A stretch of 64,000 bases of DNA from assembly GCA_932521035.1 (NCBI GenBank), contig OW051495.1, positions 11,904,001 to 11,968,000 on the forward strand, in the 5' to 3' direction. How positions within the stretch are numbered: the first letter of the stretch is position 1; every line of letters begins with the position of its first letter. Under the pieces are notes generated by a model. That model worked only from the letters and a program-made list of their open reading frames with translations, was not told where the DNA came from and made no database searches. Made by a program: the position numbers and the translations under genes. The stretch is from Oscheius dolichura. Taxonomy: Eukaryota; Nematoda; Chromadorea; Rhabditida; Rhabditidae. Shown here one piece after another: positions 1 through 12,859 of the stretch.

Positions 1-3000
1 ATCTCCTTCCTCTACCAGAATAGTCACAACTTTTTTGTTGTCTCTCATTCGGAAGATTTCTTCCTGGCTCTCTTCTCCAGTCTAATTCAGGTGCAAAAAC
101 CATTTTTTCTTGTTTATTGCAGTGGTTTTAGGACACAAACGCAATGGGAGTGAGATCCGAGGCGGCTTGTAAAGACACCGGCTCTCCAGACCTCGAAAGA
201 ACCCGAGAATGTGAGAATTTTACAGTAATATCGTTTATTTGTGCCCTATATTTCAGTCCTACTCCAGAATCCAACGGTCAAGGGAGTTCTAGACATCCTG
301 AAAAGGATCTTCTGTGATGATTTCCAAATAGCTTCCGGTTCCCGGGCAGACAGTTTAATTGACGTGGTTATTGAGAGCATAGCCGAAGGAGGGTCCACCA
401 GGAAGCTGCAGACCATCGCCTTGAGCGCTCTTGTTCATACAGTAAGTCTTTTTCCTCTTCGTTTCGGGACCAATACCCCCAATAAGTAGACCATATTCTT
501 TAAAAAGTAACTTTTCAGTCCCTGGAACATCTGATCAGCACGGACTTGCTCATCTCCTCCGCCCTGCCACCAAATGTCCCGCCCCAATCCCTCTCTCAAG
601 TCGGAGTAAATATCTCCTATTCCGTTGCCCGGATAGTGGATTCCCTGTGGAATGGCCTCATGGTGGACGATCCTCTTCGTCTCCTCAATTCCCTCTACCA
701 TATCTATGCCATAGCCAGTCGGAAGGAGAACAAAGCAATCAGCCTGGATTCTCTGGCCACTTCCATCATGAGGACGGCCTTGTACATCCTGAGCCGACCT
801 ATTGACAGTGTCGCAGGTATTCCTACCGTAATCTTTTTTTTCTAAATTCTATTCAGTGCAATTAACCGTCCTGGATGCTCTCTCTTCTCTGGTTATCAAG
901 CGGCATATTTTCCTGGTCTCTAACGAATCCTGGTTCTTCACCGCTCTTACCCATCTCATCTTTATGCTTTCCGTAACACCGGATATTCTGGAAAAAGACA
1001 ACAAACCATTGGAAAAAGCCAGCGCTCAGGTAGTTTTTGAGTAATTCTGATACTATTTTGTATTTTTTTAAGGTAGCCCTTTGCGCTTCGAGAGTCTGGA
1101 CAGATCTCATTGTCAATAAGAAGGCTCTTTTGGAGGAGGCTTTAAAGAAGCAGACCGTTAGTGAGCTCAATGCGGCCCGGGCGCTCCTTGCTCATTCTTG
1201 TGGCATAGCCTGGAGCCAGTTTGTCGACTCCCAACTGCATCCGAGTAGTCAGACAACGACAAAGGATCTTCAGCAGCAGATCAGCTCGGTATTTTTCCAC
1301 TTACACTAGAAGTTTATCCTCCTTTTTAAGAGAATAAATCGAGTAGCATCGGGCTTGAGCAAGTTAGCAGGGAAGAGTCGATCCCTTACGACCCATTCCT
1401 CCTTGACGGGTGCTTCTCCATGGAAAAGTACGAGTATAGACAAAGAGGTGGGGTTTTCTTTTAATGTTTGGTCTTACCCTGATTATTTAGGTCGTCTACA
1501 TGTGGCTACGAGTACATATCAGTCTGTTAAAAGAGTTGGTGACTACCCAAGCTACCCGGTACCATGAATGGCATGCCCATGTTCGTAAATGGTCTCTCCA
1601 CGAATGGCACCAATTGGAAGCTGAACTGACCAGGGAGAGAGGTATCTGGGGACCGGAACAGGTGCAACAATCCTTCTTTTCCAAAAAAACAAGAAATTTA
1701 GGCTTCTAAACTGGATAAATATAAGCTAGACACATCCGAGGGTCCGTCGAGAATTAGGAGAATCCTGGTCCCGAACAGATTCTTCTACCATATGTATCCC
1801 TACCGGCCACATTTGGACGACCCAGCTGCGGTAAGTTTTCTCTTCAAAGCCTTTAATCGTAGAATATATTTCCAGAAAGCGTTGAGAGCTAAGGTAGCCA
1901 TCTCAAAGGACAGCTCCCTGTATTACGAGGCCTGTAGAAAGAGAAGACCAAGAACAATGGATGCCAGGATAATTGACACCGCCACTACGGTAGCTACTCC
2001 GTCTGAAGAGAAGCCGTCCTTTACTTTCGGGGATTTAGCACGTAAGAAAGGGTCGTTACCAGGATATGTGTATTTTAGAGCTGTCCACTTCCCTAATAAG
2101 GAGATTGTCCCTTCGACCAACTTCTGAAGACTCCGAACCAGGAGAACAAAACAATTCGGACTCATTTGAGAAGGAAAATGGCCTGGAAGAGGAGAAAAAC
2201 ATTGATGTCAAGGATGAGGAACAAGAGGACGATACTTCCATCTCCTCGGAGAAGATAAAAATCAACGAGAAAGAAGGGAAAAAAGAAGAGGCGGAGAAGA
2301 AAGAAATCGAAGAGAAGAAGAGAGGTCCCGATAATCAGACCCTTCTCCGGCTATTGGAACAAGGAGAACAGCTCCATAGCATGTTCCGCTGCGCCAGGAT
2401 TCAAGGACTGGAGACGGCGGAAGGGTTACTCCTCTTCGGGAAGGATCACTACTACGTGGTTGATGGTTTCACCTTGCTAAAAACTCGCGAAATAAGAGAT
2501 TTGGACTTCCTGAGCCAGGAGCTCCATGACCCGATTGTTCCATATCAAGCGACGGGTTGCACTCACCCTCCCAGGACCTCTAGGCTCTGCAGCAAATTTA
2601 GTTATGACGAAATTAAGGAAGTGCACAAGAGAAGGTGGGTATTAAATTTCCTAGTTAATAAAAATCCCAATTTTAAGATACCTCCTGCAGCCAATTGCTC
2701 TCGAAGTGTTCAGTGGGGATGGAAGGAACTATCTCCTCGCCTTCCCGAAGAAGATTCGTGACCGTGTCTATGAGAAGTTCACCTCAATGGCCAAGACCCG
2801 CTTCGACGCGGGAACAGAGTCCATCTCCGGACAGAAGGCGAACATGGCAATTGAACAGAGCGGCAAAGTCAGCCTGTTGAATACCTTCCTTCTGGGGCAG
2901 CAATCCGTCACCCAGCGGTGGATAAGCGGTCAAATTACTAACTTCCAATATTTGATGCATTTGAACACATTGGCTGGAAGGTAGGAGTTTTCCTTTCTTT

Positions 3001-5663
3001 GTTTACAGTACATTATTAGGTCCTACAACGATTTATCCCAATATCCAATCTTTCCTTGGGTCTTGGCTGATTATACGTCGAATTCGTTGAATTTCAACAA
3101 TCCCGCCACATTCCGGGACTTTTCCAAGCCGATGGGAGCCCAGAGCTCGACGAGATTGGAGCAATTCCTGAAAAGATACCGAGAATGGGACGATCCATCC
3201 GGGGATACGCCTCCCTATATGTATGGGACTCATTATTCCTCGGCGATGATCGTTGTCTCCTATATGGTCAGGCTAGAACCCTTCACCCAGCAGTTTTTAA
3301 ACCTACAGGTACTGTAATCATCCTTCTTTTTTAATAGAATAAGTTTCAGGGAGGCCATTTTGACCTCGCTGACCGTATGTTCCATTCCGTTGGGGATGCT
3401 TGGCTCTCTGCCAGTAGGAACAATATGGCCGATGTGAAGGAACTCATTCCCGAATTCTTTACTCTTCCAGAAATGTTCCAGGTACTTTAACCCATGTTTA
3501 TATTTTAAAGGACTGTTCCAGAATAAGAATCACTTCGACCTGGGAGTGAAACAGAACGGGGTGGCTCTGGATGACGTTGTCCTTCCTCCCTGGTGCCACG
3601 GCGATTCCAGAGAGTTTATCCGCCTCCACCGGCAGGCTCTAGAATGTGACTACGTGTCTTCTCATCTCCATGAATGGATAGATCTGGTATTTGGCTGTAA
3701 ACAACAAGGAGAAGACGCCGTAAACGTAAGTATTTTTCAAATATCGGTCATTTTCCAATAATTATAGGCGAATAACCTCTTCCACCATCTATTCTACGAA
3801 GGAAGCGTCGACTTTGAGTCCATAGACGATCCCTTGACGAGAAATGCTACAATTGGCTTTGTCAACAACTTTGGACAGATCCCAACCCAGTTGTTTAAAA
3901 AGCCCCATCCGCAGAAGAAAGTCAGCCCAGTGGATGGGTATCAAAACACGTCGGGAGTCACAACCCAGAGGCTCTTCTATCATTCTTTGCATTCTTTGAA
4001 ACCTCCAGCTGCTGCTGTTAAAGGTACTTTACTATATTTTATTTTACCATAAATGGAATTACAGTACTCCGATCAGCTGTGGGATCTCTTCACCTCTCCG
4101 AGAGAACAGGACTGACGGCTCTGGAACAGAATAAAGTCCTCCTAGAGAATAATAAGTATTTGGCTTGGGGATTCGCTGATCGCTCAATTAGAATGGGTTC
4201 ACTCGATTCGGAGAAGGTAAATAGATTTCTGGCTACTGTGAAAAGTATCTTTAAAGTCCTCCTGTATCCATGAAATGTGTGATTCTGAAGAACTGACCTG
4301 TGTAGCCAGCGGAGACGATAAGACACTCTTCTGTGGCAGTAGTACCGGCTGCGTTAGGTAGGAAACCCCCAAGTAATTTGACAAATACCTTTTCTTTCAG
4401 TGTCTGGTCAATAAATAAGAAGCCATTGAGCTTGAAACGAAGAAAAGTTCTTGACGGTCATTCAGATACAGTAACCTGTTTGGTAGTCTGCAGTGCTCAC
4501 GCCTTTGTTATTTCTGCTAGTCGAGATCGTACCGTAATCCTCTGGCACCAGTCGGAATTGAACCTGATCCGTCAACTTCCCCGTCACCCTTCTCCTGTCT
4601 CTGCTGTAGCTGTCAACGACACTACCGTACGCTTTTTTTGATTAATAAATTAGATTGTTCAATTTAGGGAGACATTGCCACCGCTTGTAACACCCTTCTC
4701 CATTTGTGGTCGATTAATGGCGATCTCTTGGCCTGTATCAACACTTGTGACCATAGCGGGACCTTGGATAGTGCTCAAATGATCTTATCCATCTCCTTTT
4801 CAATTATTAACGAATGGGACACGGATAATGTGATAATGTGTGGAACGGCGGACGGCGTTGTGAAGGTCTATTCCTGTATTATGGTGGAGAATGACGGCTC
4901 TGTCGAGAAACCGCACATTGAGAAGCAAAAGTATGTAAAATTTAAAAATCTGAAGAATACTATCTTCAGTGCCGAGCAGACATCCGCCTCCATTGTCCAA
5001 GCTAGACTGGAGAGACAAAGAAGAAGGCTAAAAGTGGCAGCCAGTCAGGATACAGTAACTTCTTCGACCGTTTCTAATTCCCATTCTCCTGAACCACCGC
5101 AGAGCCCGGCTACTTTCAAAAATGAAGGTAGGTGACTATTTATAGGGTTATTGTAACATCTAAATCAGCTCTTTATCAAATAAAAAATTGCAGGATCTCG
5201 TCTAAATGATGAAAACCATCCCCAATTTGTTCGAGTCCTGGTCCAACGAGCCGCTCTAACCATGCATACGGCCTTCAATCGTCCGGATAATTCCCACCCC
5301 GCTCCGGTGACAGCTATAGCTCCAAGCAAGTGAGTTCCACCTTTTTTATTTGTTTTTACCTACTAAAATTATAGAGACCACCGTGCGCTGTACATAGGAG
5401 ACGGGATAGGCCGGGTCTGGTGCTGGCAGCCGGGAGAAGACGGCGGCCGGGCGGACCACTGGGTCCAGGATATGTCCCGCCAGCGATGTACCCAATGCCA
5501 GCAGAAGTTCTCCATAGCTGATCGGAAACATCACTGCCGTAATTGTGGGCATATCTTCTGTGCAAAATGCAGTCGTTTTGAGTCGGATATCACTCATATG
5601 AAAATCTCTAGGCCCGTTAGAGTATGCCAGAATTGTTTCCTCCGTTTGAGATCACAAAATTGA
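1..5663 (+). CDS. wdfy-3: WDFY3/ALFY-like BEACH-WD40-FYVE protein, 3' part
   Basis: This is the C-terminal part of a very large scaffold that in animals links ubiquitinated cargo to the autophagy machinery and binds PI3P membranes. Reading starts inside an exon (frame from base 1, exon 1-90) and continues through many short-intron exons (132-?, 257-441, 519-816, 857-1029, 1073-1288 and so on) to TGA 5661-5663. Domain order is diagnostic: armadillo-like helical region up to about 2040; an acidic/lysine-rich linker (about 2110-2320); a PH-like domain ([20 protein letters not shown], about 2390-2640); a BEACH domain ([15 protein letters not shown] near 3052, to about 4050); WD repeats (about 4140-5110); and a C-terminal FYVE zinc finger with [17 protein letters not shown] and CQNC (about 5485-5640). 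PH-BEACH-WD40 followed by FYVE distinguishes WDFY3 from LYST, neurobeachin and LRBA. The 5' end lies outside the window. No frame breaks were noticed. Confidence 0.93.
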
Positions 5664-7119
5664 TAGTTTTTGTATTTATTTGATGTTTTTATTATATTTT
5701 ATATCTTCCCAATGCATATTATGAGATTCTCCCTATCTGGTACTATTTTACTTATCTCACACAAGTATTTCTCGTCGTCGTGCTCTCCTCTCCTTTCGTT
5801 TCTCTCTCTCATTCTACTTTTGAAAATTTTTCAATTTTCCAATTTCGGGTTCCGTTTCATCGTTGTGGCTATTTGTGATCCTAGCTCTTTATTTTATATT
5901 TTATTGTTTTAAATATTATTTAGAAAGATTCTAGTCAGCAAATCTCTATTTTTCAACAAATAAATCTCATTATTTCTTCGTTGGCTAGCTATTTTTAGCG
6001 GGGCCTCAAAGGACTGAGCGCGCTGGTCCCGAAGCGGCTGTACTTTTCGGCGGCATTTGATCATTCAAATTTTCCTTTTCTTTCCTAACCTTTATCTTCT
6101 TATTTCTCATTACTCCTAAAGTCAAAAATTTGTGCTCCCTCCAATATTTTACAAAGAAACTTTTTTGGTTTGGACTGGACTCGTGAGACAAGGCCGATAC
6201 CATACAATAGAGCGTTAAAAATTATACTAAGAACCGTTTTCCGCGTTCCCTATAAATGGCTCGAATTATGTAGTAGCACGCCAGACCGCCGAAAAAACGT
6301 TAGGTAACGAAGTACTGCCCTTGCGATCTCAATACCTAAGCCAGGTCATGAAAGGTTCTAAAATATGAAACTGATTAAAATGGTTGAAGCTGTACTTGAC
6401 ATGAAGATGTCTTAAAGTGGGTTTCAATAACCCATTTCGTTTTCTATGAAAGAACTACCGTATTTCTTCTAATAAAGGCCCCTGTTCCAATAAGCGCCCT
6501 TTAACTTTTCGCTCCTAACGGTCTGGCGCGAATAACTTTTCAACCAGTTAGATATCAGTCGAAAGCTGTTCAACATGCGAATTCGACGCTACAGAGCAAT
6601 AAATAATACCTAAATTATCAGCTCTGTGTACTTATTAAAATTTGGTCAGCGGTCGTCAGCACCCTGCAGAGGTATTAATCCTGTCAGCATAGAAGAAATA
6701 CGGTACTAGTCGCATTAAAGTCTCGTTCAGAAATGCAGCATACAGCAGAAATACAGCCGATGTGTTACGGTCTCTACTCTGAGCAGGTCACTTCTACAAA
6801 AACGACCTGTATAATTCGGCTATTTTACTACGAAACGAAGCCTTCTTCGAAAGGAACGTAAAAATCAACACTGGCAAAGCGTTTTTGAAACTCTCGGATG
6901 CTAATGACATAAGTAGCTTGCACTTCTCCGTGAATTCCCTCTATACGACAGCTCGTTCCTGGAAACTTTATCTATTCATATAATTTGTTGTTTATTTGTA
7001 GTTAATAATAAGGAGTGGTGAAAGCTTTTGTTCAAGTTTACACGTAATATTTATTGAGACCCCATACAATTATAAAATGTGTACAATTTTTACACTCCCA
7101 AATGTTATTTACACCATAT
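5664..7119. other. Intergenic region between convergent genes
   Basis: About 1.45 kb separates the tail-to-tail scaffold and acyl-CoA synthetase genes. It holds 3' UTR-like AT-rich sequence to about 5990, then sequence of higher complexity, and a short inverted-repeat element at 6456-6705 described separately. I see no convincing coding exon or RNA gene. Confidence 0.6.
6456..6705. mobile_element. Non-autonomous inverted-repeat element (MITE), mariner-like
   Basis: TACCGTATTTCTTCTA at 6456-6471 recurs as its exact reverse complement at 6690-6705, bounding 250 bp with no coding capacity. Both outer ends begin or end with TA, consistent with a TA target duplication as made by Tc1/mariner transposases. 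The interior (GGCCCCTGTTCC...) has no ORF. The family assignment is inferred from the TIR and TA only. Confidence 0.75.
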
Positions 7120-9381
7120 TTACACACTCATCTCTCTCAGTTCCCTGCGTAGAATCTTTCCAGCTGGTGATTTTGGAATCTGATCCACGAAGAAGACACC
7201 CCCTTCCAGTCTTTTATACTTGGCCAGACAATCTTCCACCATCTTTTTAACGTCCAATTCTGTTAGAGAATGATCTCTTTTTACCTGAAAATGGGGGGAA
7301 AATGCTGAAACTAAGGAGGAAGCGTACAACAAAGGCTCGAGGAGCTTCTCCTAATTCCTCATGGGGAATACCGATCACAGCCACGTCTAGGATCTTTTCA
7401 TGACCTACTAGGACATCTTCCAACTCGGCTGGAGCAACCTAAAGAATCATTTAAAGCCTGGGAAGAATAATTACTCTACCTGGAGGCCTTTAACCTTGAT
7501 GAGCTCTTTAATCCTGTCCACAATGTGCATTTCACCATTCTCATTGAAATAGCCGACATCTCCTGGAAAAACATACTTTTAGTTAGTTATTTAAAGTCTA
7601 GAGAAAGAGCACTGGTTACTGTAGCCTTTAAGCATTTAAATGCTTACCGGTGTGGAACCATCCATCCTGATCAATAACGCCTGCTGTATCCTGCGGTCTG
7701 TTCAGGTATCCTTTCATTATAGCTTGGCCCCTCAGACAAATCTCTCCAGTCTCATTAGCATCCAATTCTCTTCCGGTTCCCACTTCGACAACTTTAGCTT
7801 CAAACTCGGGAGCCACGCGGCCCACGTGTTCATATTTCCCATACTCTTCACATGGTGGGAAGAATGAGCATAACGCTGTCTCAGACATACCGTAACCTAA
7901 ACTTCCGGGTTATAAAAAATTAATTAAAGTGGCTGCTAACCTTGGGTTAAGAATATTTTAGGGAATTTCTTCTGGAATTCGGCGGCTAGCTCCTTGGCGA
8001 GCGGAGCAGCTCCACTGATGGCGTAGCGAACCGAGGAGAAGTCATATTTCGCCGTATTGGGATCCTTTACCATCATTAAGGCTATTGGCGGGACCAGGTA
8101 GAGGCACCACGGCTGGAATTAATAGGTCTTGCAAGGAAACAAAAAGAAACTCAGTTACACCTTTTTGAAAATATGGAAGGCAAAAGAGGGCTACAGTAAC
8201 CGCAAGAAACCGGAAAGAATAAAAAACTACCTTATATTTCTGAATAGAGGTGTAGAAAAGTGTGGGGTCCATTCTACTGAAAGCCACAGAAGTTTCTCCG
8301 TTCATTAGAGCCGCCATTAGGGTGACCTTCCCGTAGACATGGTAAAATGGTAGGTAGAGTAGCGAATTATTGGTACTTTCAAAATCTCCCATGAGTTTCT
8401 TAATCTGTGGACGGACTATCTTCGAATTATGTCTGGAACAGTGCTAAATTCTTTGTATAAAAGGGTTACGATACATTTTATAGCCAAGAACGGCTGTCAG
8501 GAAGTTTATATGGGTCAGTTGGACTCCTTTGGGAACTCCGGTGGTTCCACTGGAATAGGGCAGCACAGCGACGTCATCTAGACCGTGGCTGGGTGAGGGA
8601 AGGTCGGTTTTAGTCCTGGCTACAGTATCAAAATCCACAACCTTGTCCAGTTTGGGAATAAACGAGTCACAGCCCACTTCCCTGACACAGACAATTTTCT
8701 AGAAATGGAATCTTGTAATTTTATGCGGAGTAATGAAAGAACCTGTACTGTAGGGACAAGTTTGACGGCTTCCGCAACCTTGTCCAAGTATCGCTGACTT
8801 GTGAAGACCACCTTTGTATTGTTATCTTTGAATTGGCGGGCGATCTCTTCTAAAAATTAGAAATCTCAAAAAATACCCACAATTAACACATACCTGCGTT
8901 GAATTGGGCAGAAGCTCCAGAGAAGGCTCCACCGCGACCAATTGTCGCTATGAAAATGGCGGGAAATTCAATACAGTTCCCAAGAACGGAAGTAACCACA
9001 TCTCCGTTTTCAAATCCCAGTTCGTGGAGGAATCCTTCGATCCCGTGGATAGTGGACAGCAATTCCACATAGCTATAACGATGCTGCGGGTCTTCAGCGC
9101 ATATCATAGCCGTTTTCCCTTCCTTGGCATACTTTTTAATTGACCGGGTTAACTGGCCGTAAACACAGCTATCAATGGAACCGATTGACGGCCACGGGGA
9201 ACTCCAAATCTTCTATAACGAATCAGACTATTATAAGCTGGGATTAACTTACTGTTCTGGAGGAGATTTGAACTTTTGTTGTCTTCGGAACAGTCAGAAA
9301 ATGAAGTTGACGGATCTGTCCTTCGGCACAAATCACAGGCACCGCGGAGAGGAGTCGAGAAACGCGGAGAAGACGTCGCAT
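7120..9381 (-). CDS. 4-coumarate-CoA ligase-like acyl-CoA synthetase
   Basis: ANL-superfamily enzyme that adenylates a carboxylic acid with ATP and transfers it to CoA. The AMP-binding motif [10 protein letters not shown] lies near 8550, the YGMSE motif near 7880, the GEICLRG and GYLNRP block near 7720-7760, DGWFHTGD-type sequence near 7660, and the catalytic-lysine tail [11 protein letters not shown] near 7150. First exon 9253-9381 begins [11 protein letters not shown] and splices (GTAAGT donor; TTATAG acceptor at 9212) in phase to [11 protein letters not shown], the usual start of this family. Later exons are about 8894-9212, 8743-8849, and on down to the TAA at 7120-7122. One intron (about 8114-8228) stays open in one frame but disrupts the alignment, so it is an intron. 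The arginine/leucine-rich, acid-free N-terminus suggests a mitochondrial presequence; no peroxisomal SKL-like terminus (ends EMSV). The substrate cannot be read from sequence. Confidence 0.9.
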
Positions 9382-10185
9382 CGCTGGATTATAAGATACT
9401 AGAGGAAGGAGCAAGAAGAAGGAAGATTCAAAGAGAAAGTACAGTATATTTTGGAGAATTCTACAGAGAACAGTTTTCTGAAGAGGTTAACGAGCAAAAT
9501 ACCGAGTAAAGAGAAAAGAGCAGTTAGCGGCCGAGTGGTGTTTGTTGTCGCTAGAGGGATAGAGGAAGGCACAACGCGAGTGACAAGTTATTGAATTAGG
9601 GGTCCACTACTTCCTTTTTCGATCAAATAATTTTTACGGGTCATGCGAGTCGAGTCCCTAGGCCTGTCTCAACTCCATCTTGAGCTTTATAATCGGGAAA
9701 ATTAAGCTGGAGGCAGGCGGGGGAGACTAACGGTAGTCTAACGTAAATTGGTCCCTGGTTGGACTTTCATTAAAATCAAGAAGAAGCTTAAAAAATACTC
9801 TACAGACGAAGTTTAAGAGAAGGAAACTAAAGAAGGGAGAAGGGGGACGAAGAATAACTGCCAATCGGAGGACAAGCCAGCATCGGCTAACCCCCGAAGA
9901 AGCGAAGCGAAAATTTTTCGAAAATTAAATAGCTCTCAGCGACACCGCTTCCCGTCCCTCTCGGGGTCGCGCGACCTTTGTGCCGTATGTCTGAGGTTTG
10001 AGAAAGAACGAGTGAGAGACCAGCTGTTTGTAGAAGATGATGTCCTCGCGGGGATTAAAACACTAGACTGACAATCATAAGAGCCTCCCCGCGGACCGGG
10101 GAACAAAGAGTCTCGTGTTTTATGAATGACGACTGGGGAATGTGGGGATATTTATTAGATTTTAATAATGGGATAGCGAGAGGCA
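9382..10185. other. Intergenic region
   Basis: About 800 bp upstream of the acyl-CoA synthetase and downstream of the serpentine receptor on the same strand. It should contain the synthetase promoter. It is GC-richer near 9940-10110, with short inverted CCCCGCGG-like words, but no gene or clear motif was found. Confidence 0.5.
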
Positions 10186-11573
10186 TTAGGTCAAAGTGAT
10201 CGGAGTGATTCTCTTCCTCATATTGCCGCCAGTAGACTGGACGGACTGCATTGTCGCCTTGGATAGCTCTCCAACGCCATTCCTTTTCCGTTCCAAGCTA
10301 AATCCACAAGCTTCCCTAACCTCCGAAGAGAAAATAACATAGAAAAGCTGAAAATTAGTCTACTTATTCCACTTTCCCCGACTTACAGGCGTGATTCCGG
10401 TAGTTATCGGTCTGCCAAAGTTGCTGACTCTGGCGTTGAAGAGATCGTCGCCAATTCCCCACGTAGAGCCGACCCAATCGGAGGCGTAGATGAATAACAA
10501 CTCGCAAATAAAGATCAACACGGCCAGCACCATAAACCGATATTGTTGTAATCGAGATTTTGTGGAGAGGGAGACCTAGACGGGAATAAACAGTCTACAA
10601 CCTGGGAAATTGGGAGGCTTACCTGTCTCAATCGGACAAAAGCAACGCAATAAATGAGAAAAGTGGCTGCCAATTGGGTCATGTTGAACTGTGTTCGGAA
10701 ATAATCAAACGGGAAGAGGAATTCACTATGGTAGGTCCAGCCAGTAAACCAAATGACTTTCATCAACCCGTTGAAACAGAGAATTCCCATGGCTAGGGAC
10801 CAGAAGAACTCGAGGAAGAGAAATCCGTTCAGGAACCAATTTCCCTAAAAATTGGGCAGTTTCTACCTAAACAAGAAGGGAACGGACCGATTTCTTTCCC
10901 TTGGCTGAATTATTGACAGCGAAGAAGCGAACAGTAGCCATGACGAGATTCACCCCATAGATGAGGTCGACACAGAATACGGTAAGAGATTCCCAAGCGA
11001 GGAAACGGGCAGGATCGGTGCCCAATGCACAGCCTGGGATCGTTGCTGAAAAATAAACGTTTGTGGCTTTAAGAGTATCCTTAAAGGATACTATCACGGC
11101 CCCAGATAATTTTGGGCCACCCAGTCCTTTCGGGACCAATAGACGAAAAAAGTACAAGTTCTGCCGGTTCCATTAAACTAATTTTCCTGTTATCTTCATT
11201 TTGGATTACTGTAGAATTCTTGAACAAAAAGATTTCCAAAAAAACTTACCACGGGAGCAAGCAAGAAGTGTTCCGATATCTCCCACAGCTAGGAAAAGAG
11301 CACAGTTATAAAATTTGCTTTTAAATTGGCCACGAGCCACTCTTCTGACCAGGATGACCACAATGACATAGAGATAGAAGAGGGCCAGTGCCATGCTCAT
11401 GTAAAAGAGGAATTCCACCTCCCAGGGAGAAGTAGCCCATGGGGTACAGGTAGACCACGTATCTATCTGAAATTTACACTCTTTAAAGGTCTAGAAACCC
11501 CTGGGATTACGGTAGCATTGATGATATCCAGATATATTGAAATGGAAGGCAGTTGAACGGTGATATTTTCCAT
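10186..11573 (-). CDS. Serpentine chemoreceptor-like 7TM protein
   Basis: Predicted G-protein-coupled receptor of the nematode serpentine type, probably Srv/Srg-like. Proposed start at 11573 gives MENITVQLPSISIYL, with NIT and NAT glycosylation sites and no signal peptide. It splices at ACC|GTAATC to IDTWSTCTPW and then TM1 (FLFYMSMALALFYLYVIVVI). Further hydrophobic spans follow in FYNCALFLAVGDIGTLLA, SLTVFCVDLIYGVNLVMATV, LFLEFFWSLAMGILCFNGLM, AATFLIYCVAFV, FMVLAVLIFICELLFIYA and TTGITPLFYVIFSSEV, then a basic, Ser/Thr-rich tail ending ITPITLT at TAA 10186-10188. Exons are separated by short introns. The subfamily call is tentative; seven membrane spans and the tail are seen directly. Ligand unknown. 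Confidence 0.75.
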
Positions 11574-12160
11574 TTTTGGTGATTGAACGCTAATCGGAGC
11601 TGTTAAATAGGGGAGACAAAGGCTGTGAGAAGGGGCAAGGTCTCAAGGAGACAAGGGACAAGGTCTCACTAGTTTGCACGTTTTATCCTGCCCTTGCTCC
11701 TGAGATTCTCGAGTGAGTAGGAGAGTTCGCTGGGAATGCCACCTCTTTATGAGACCTCTCAATGAACCAGAATGGAAGGGGGAGATGACGAGAAGACTTT
11801 GTACTTGGTCCGGTTGGAAGGGGAACAACTTGTTTGCGGTCCCGGGAAAGATCTAATAAGGAAAGAGAAATCATTGAGCACGGCACCATTCTGCAAAATA
11901 ACACAGGCTCAGAATAGACACTAATGGAAATCGGTGTCGGAGTTCAATGGGACGACGGCAACAGTGATGGGGGAAGTGGGTACTACTCGGGTGTTCTTCG
12001 AGTTTTTGATCTTGATTCAAGGGAAAAAGTGCTCCATTTTCAAAAACATCGAGCCTATGATTATGTACTATTGGTTACTGTATGAATATACAGCTACATC
12101 TTCATTTCCAGTTCAAAAAATGATCAAAATTCAGTGAAATATAAAGTAGAAGAATCTTAT
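11574..12160. other. Intergenic region
   Basis: Upstream of the receptor gene. It contains two copies of CAAGGTCTCA (about 11636 and 11660) in a short GA-rich stretch. No coding sequence is supported. Confidence 0.5.
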
Positions 12161-12859
12161 TTAATTCTTGGCATCTTCATATTCAAACAATTCCTCATTT
12201 TTAAAATAGAATTCCTTCGGATTAGTCGGCGTCCCGCACAGAATTTCGAATTCGATGGTTGAATTGATGCACTTCCCACTCCTCCAGAGGTACCTAAACC
12301 ATTTTCATTACTCTTTTTGGCTAAATTTACCAGTCATGCCGTCTCCTCTCCAAATTATAGGTATAGAAAACGTTGCACCCTCGTTTATGTTGAGGATTTT
12401 TTTTCGCAATGGTCGTCTCGTCGGATTCTTCACAACCTAGTCCACAGTAGACTTTTGTCTCGCTTGTAAACTGAAAATATTAAATTAGCCGCTACCGTAT
12501 ACTTTGACAGACGGAAATAAATAAGAAGGCTCTTACTTCATTGGTTTCTTCAAAGCAGCCAGGATTCCGTTCCACTGCCTCCCCGGGGTACTTCAAGACG
12601 CAGCGGGTATTATTTCCACCGTAATATTCACAAGAAAGCGTTCTAGGACCTAAAATTTGTTACACCACATCTTTTTCAGGTAGTTTAAAAAGTCAGAACT
12701 GGTTTAATCCGGAGGATTCTATACTGGTAAAAGTAATCGCTCTTTGTGAGCAATTGAAGGCGGGAAACGCCACAATAACTTACTCCAAATATAAGAAGAA
12801 GAAGGAGGAGCCGATGAAATAGTTCCCAGAGTAGCCAGGATGGTTACATAATAGCGCAT
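12161..12859 (-). CDS. Small secreted cysteine-rich protein
   Basis: A four-exon gene whose exons are too short to appear as long ORFs. Exon 1 (12784-12859) gives MRYYVTILATLGTISSAPPS, a plausible signal peptide, and splices in phase through a GTAAGT donor. Exon 2 contains LSCEYYGGNNTRCVL and NPGCFEETNE; exon 3 KVYCGLGCEESDETT and RGCNVFYTYN; exon 4 SGKCINSTIEFEILCGTPTN and ends EDAKN with TAA at 12161-12163. All joins preserve frame. About eight or nine cysteines occur in the mature part with one NNT and one NST glycosylation site. The spacing loosely recalls Ly6/activin-receptor-type secreted domains, but I do not recognise the family. The protein is probably extracellular; no function is assigned. 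Confidence 0.65.
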
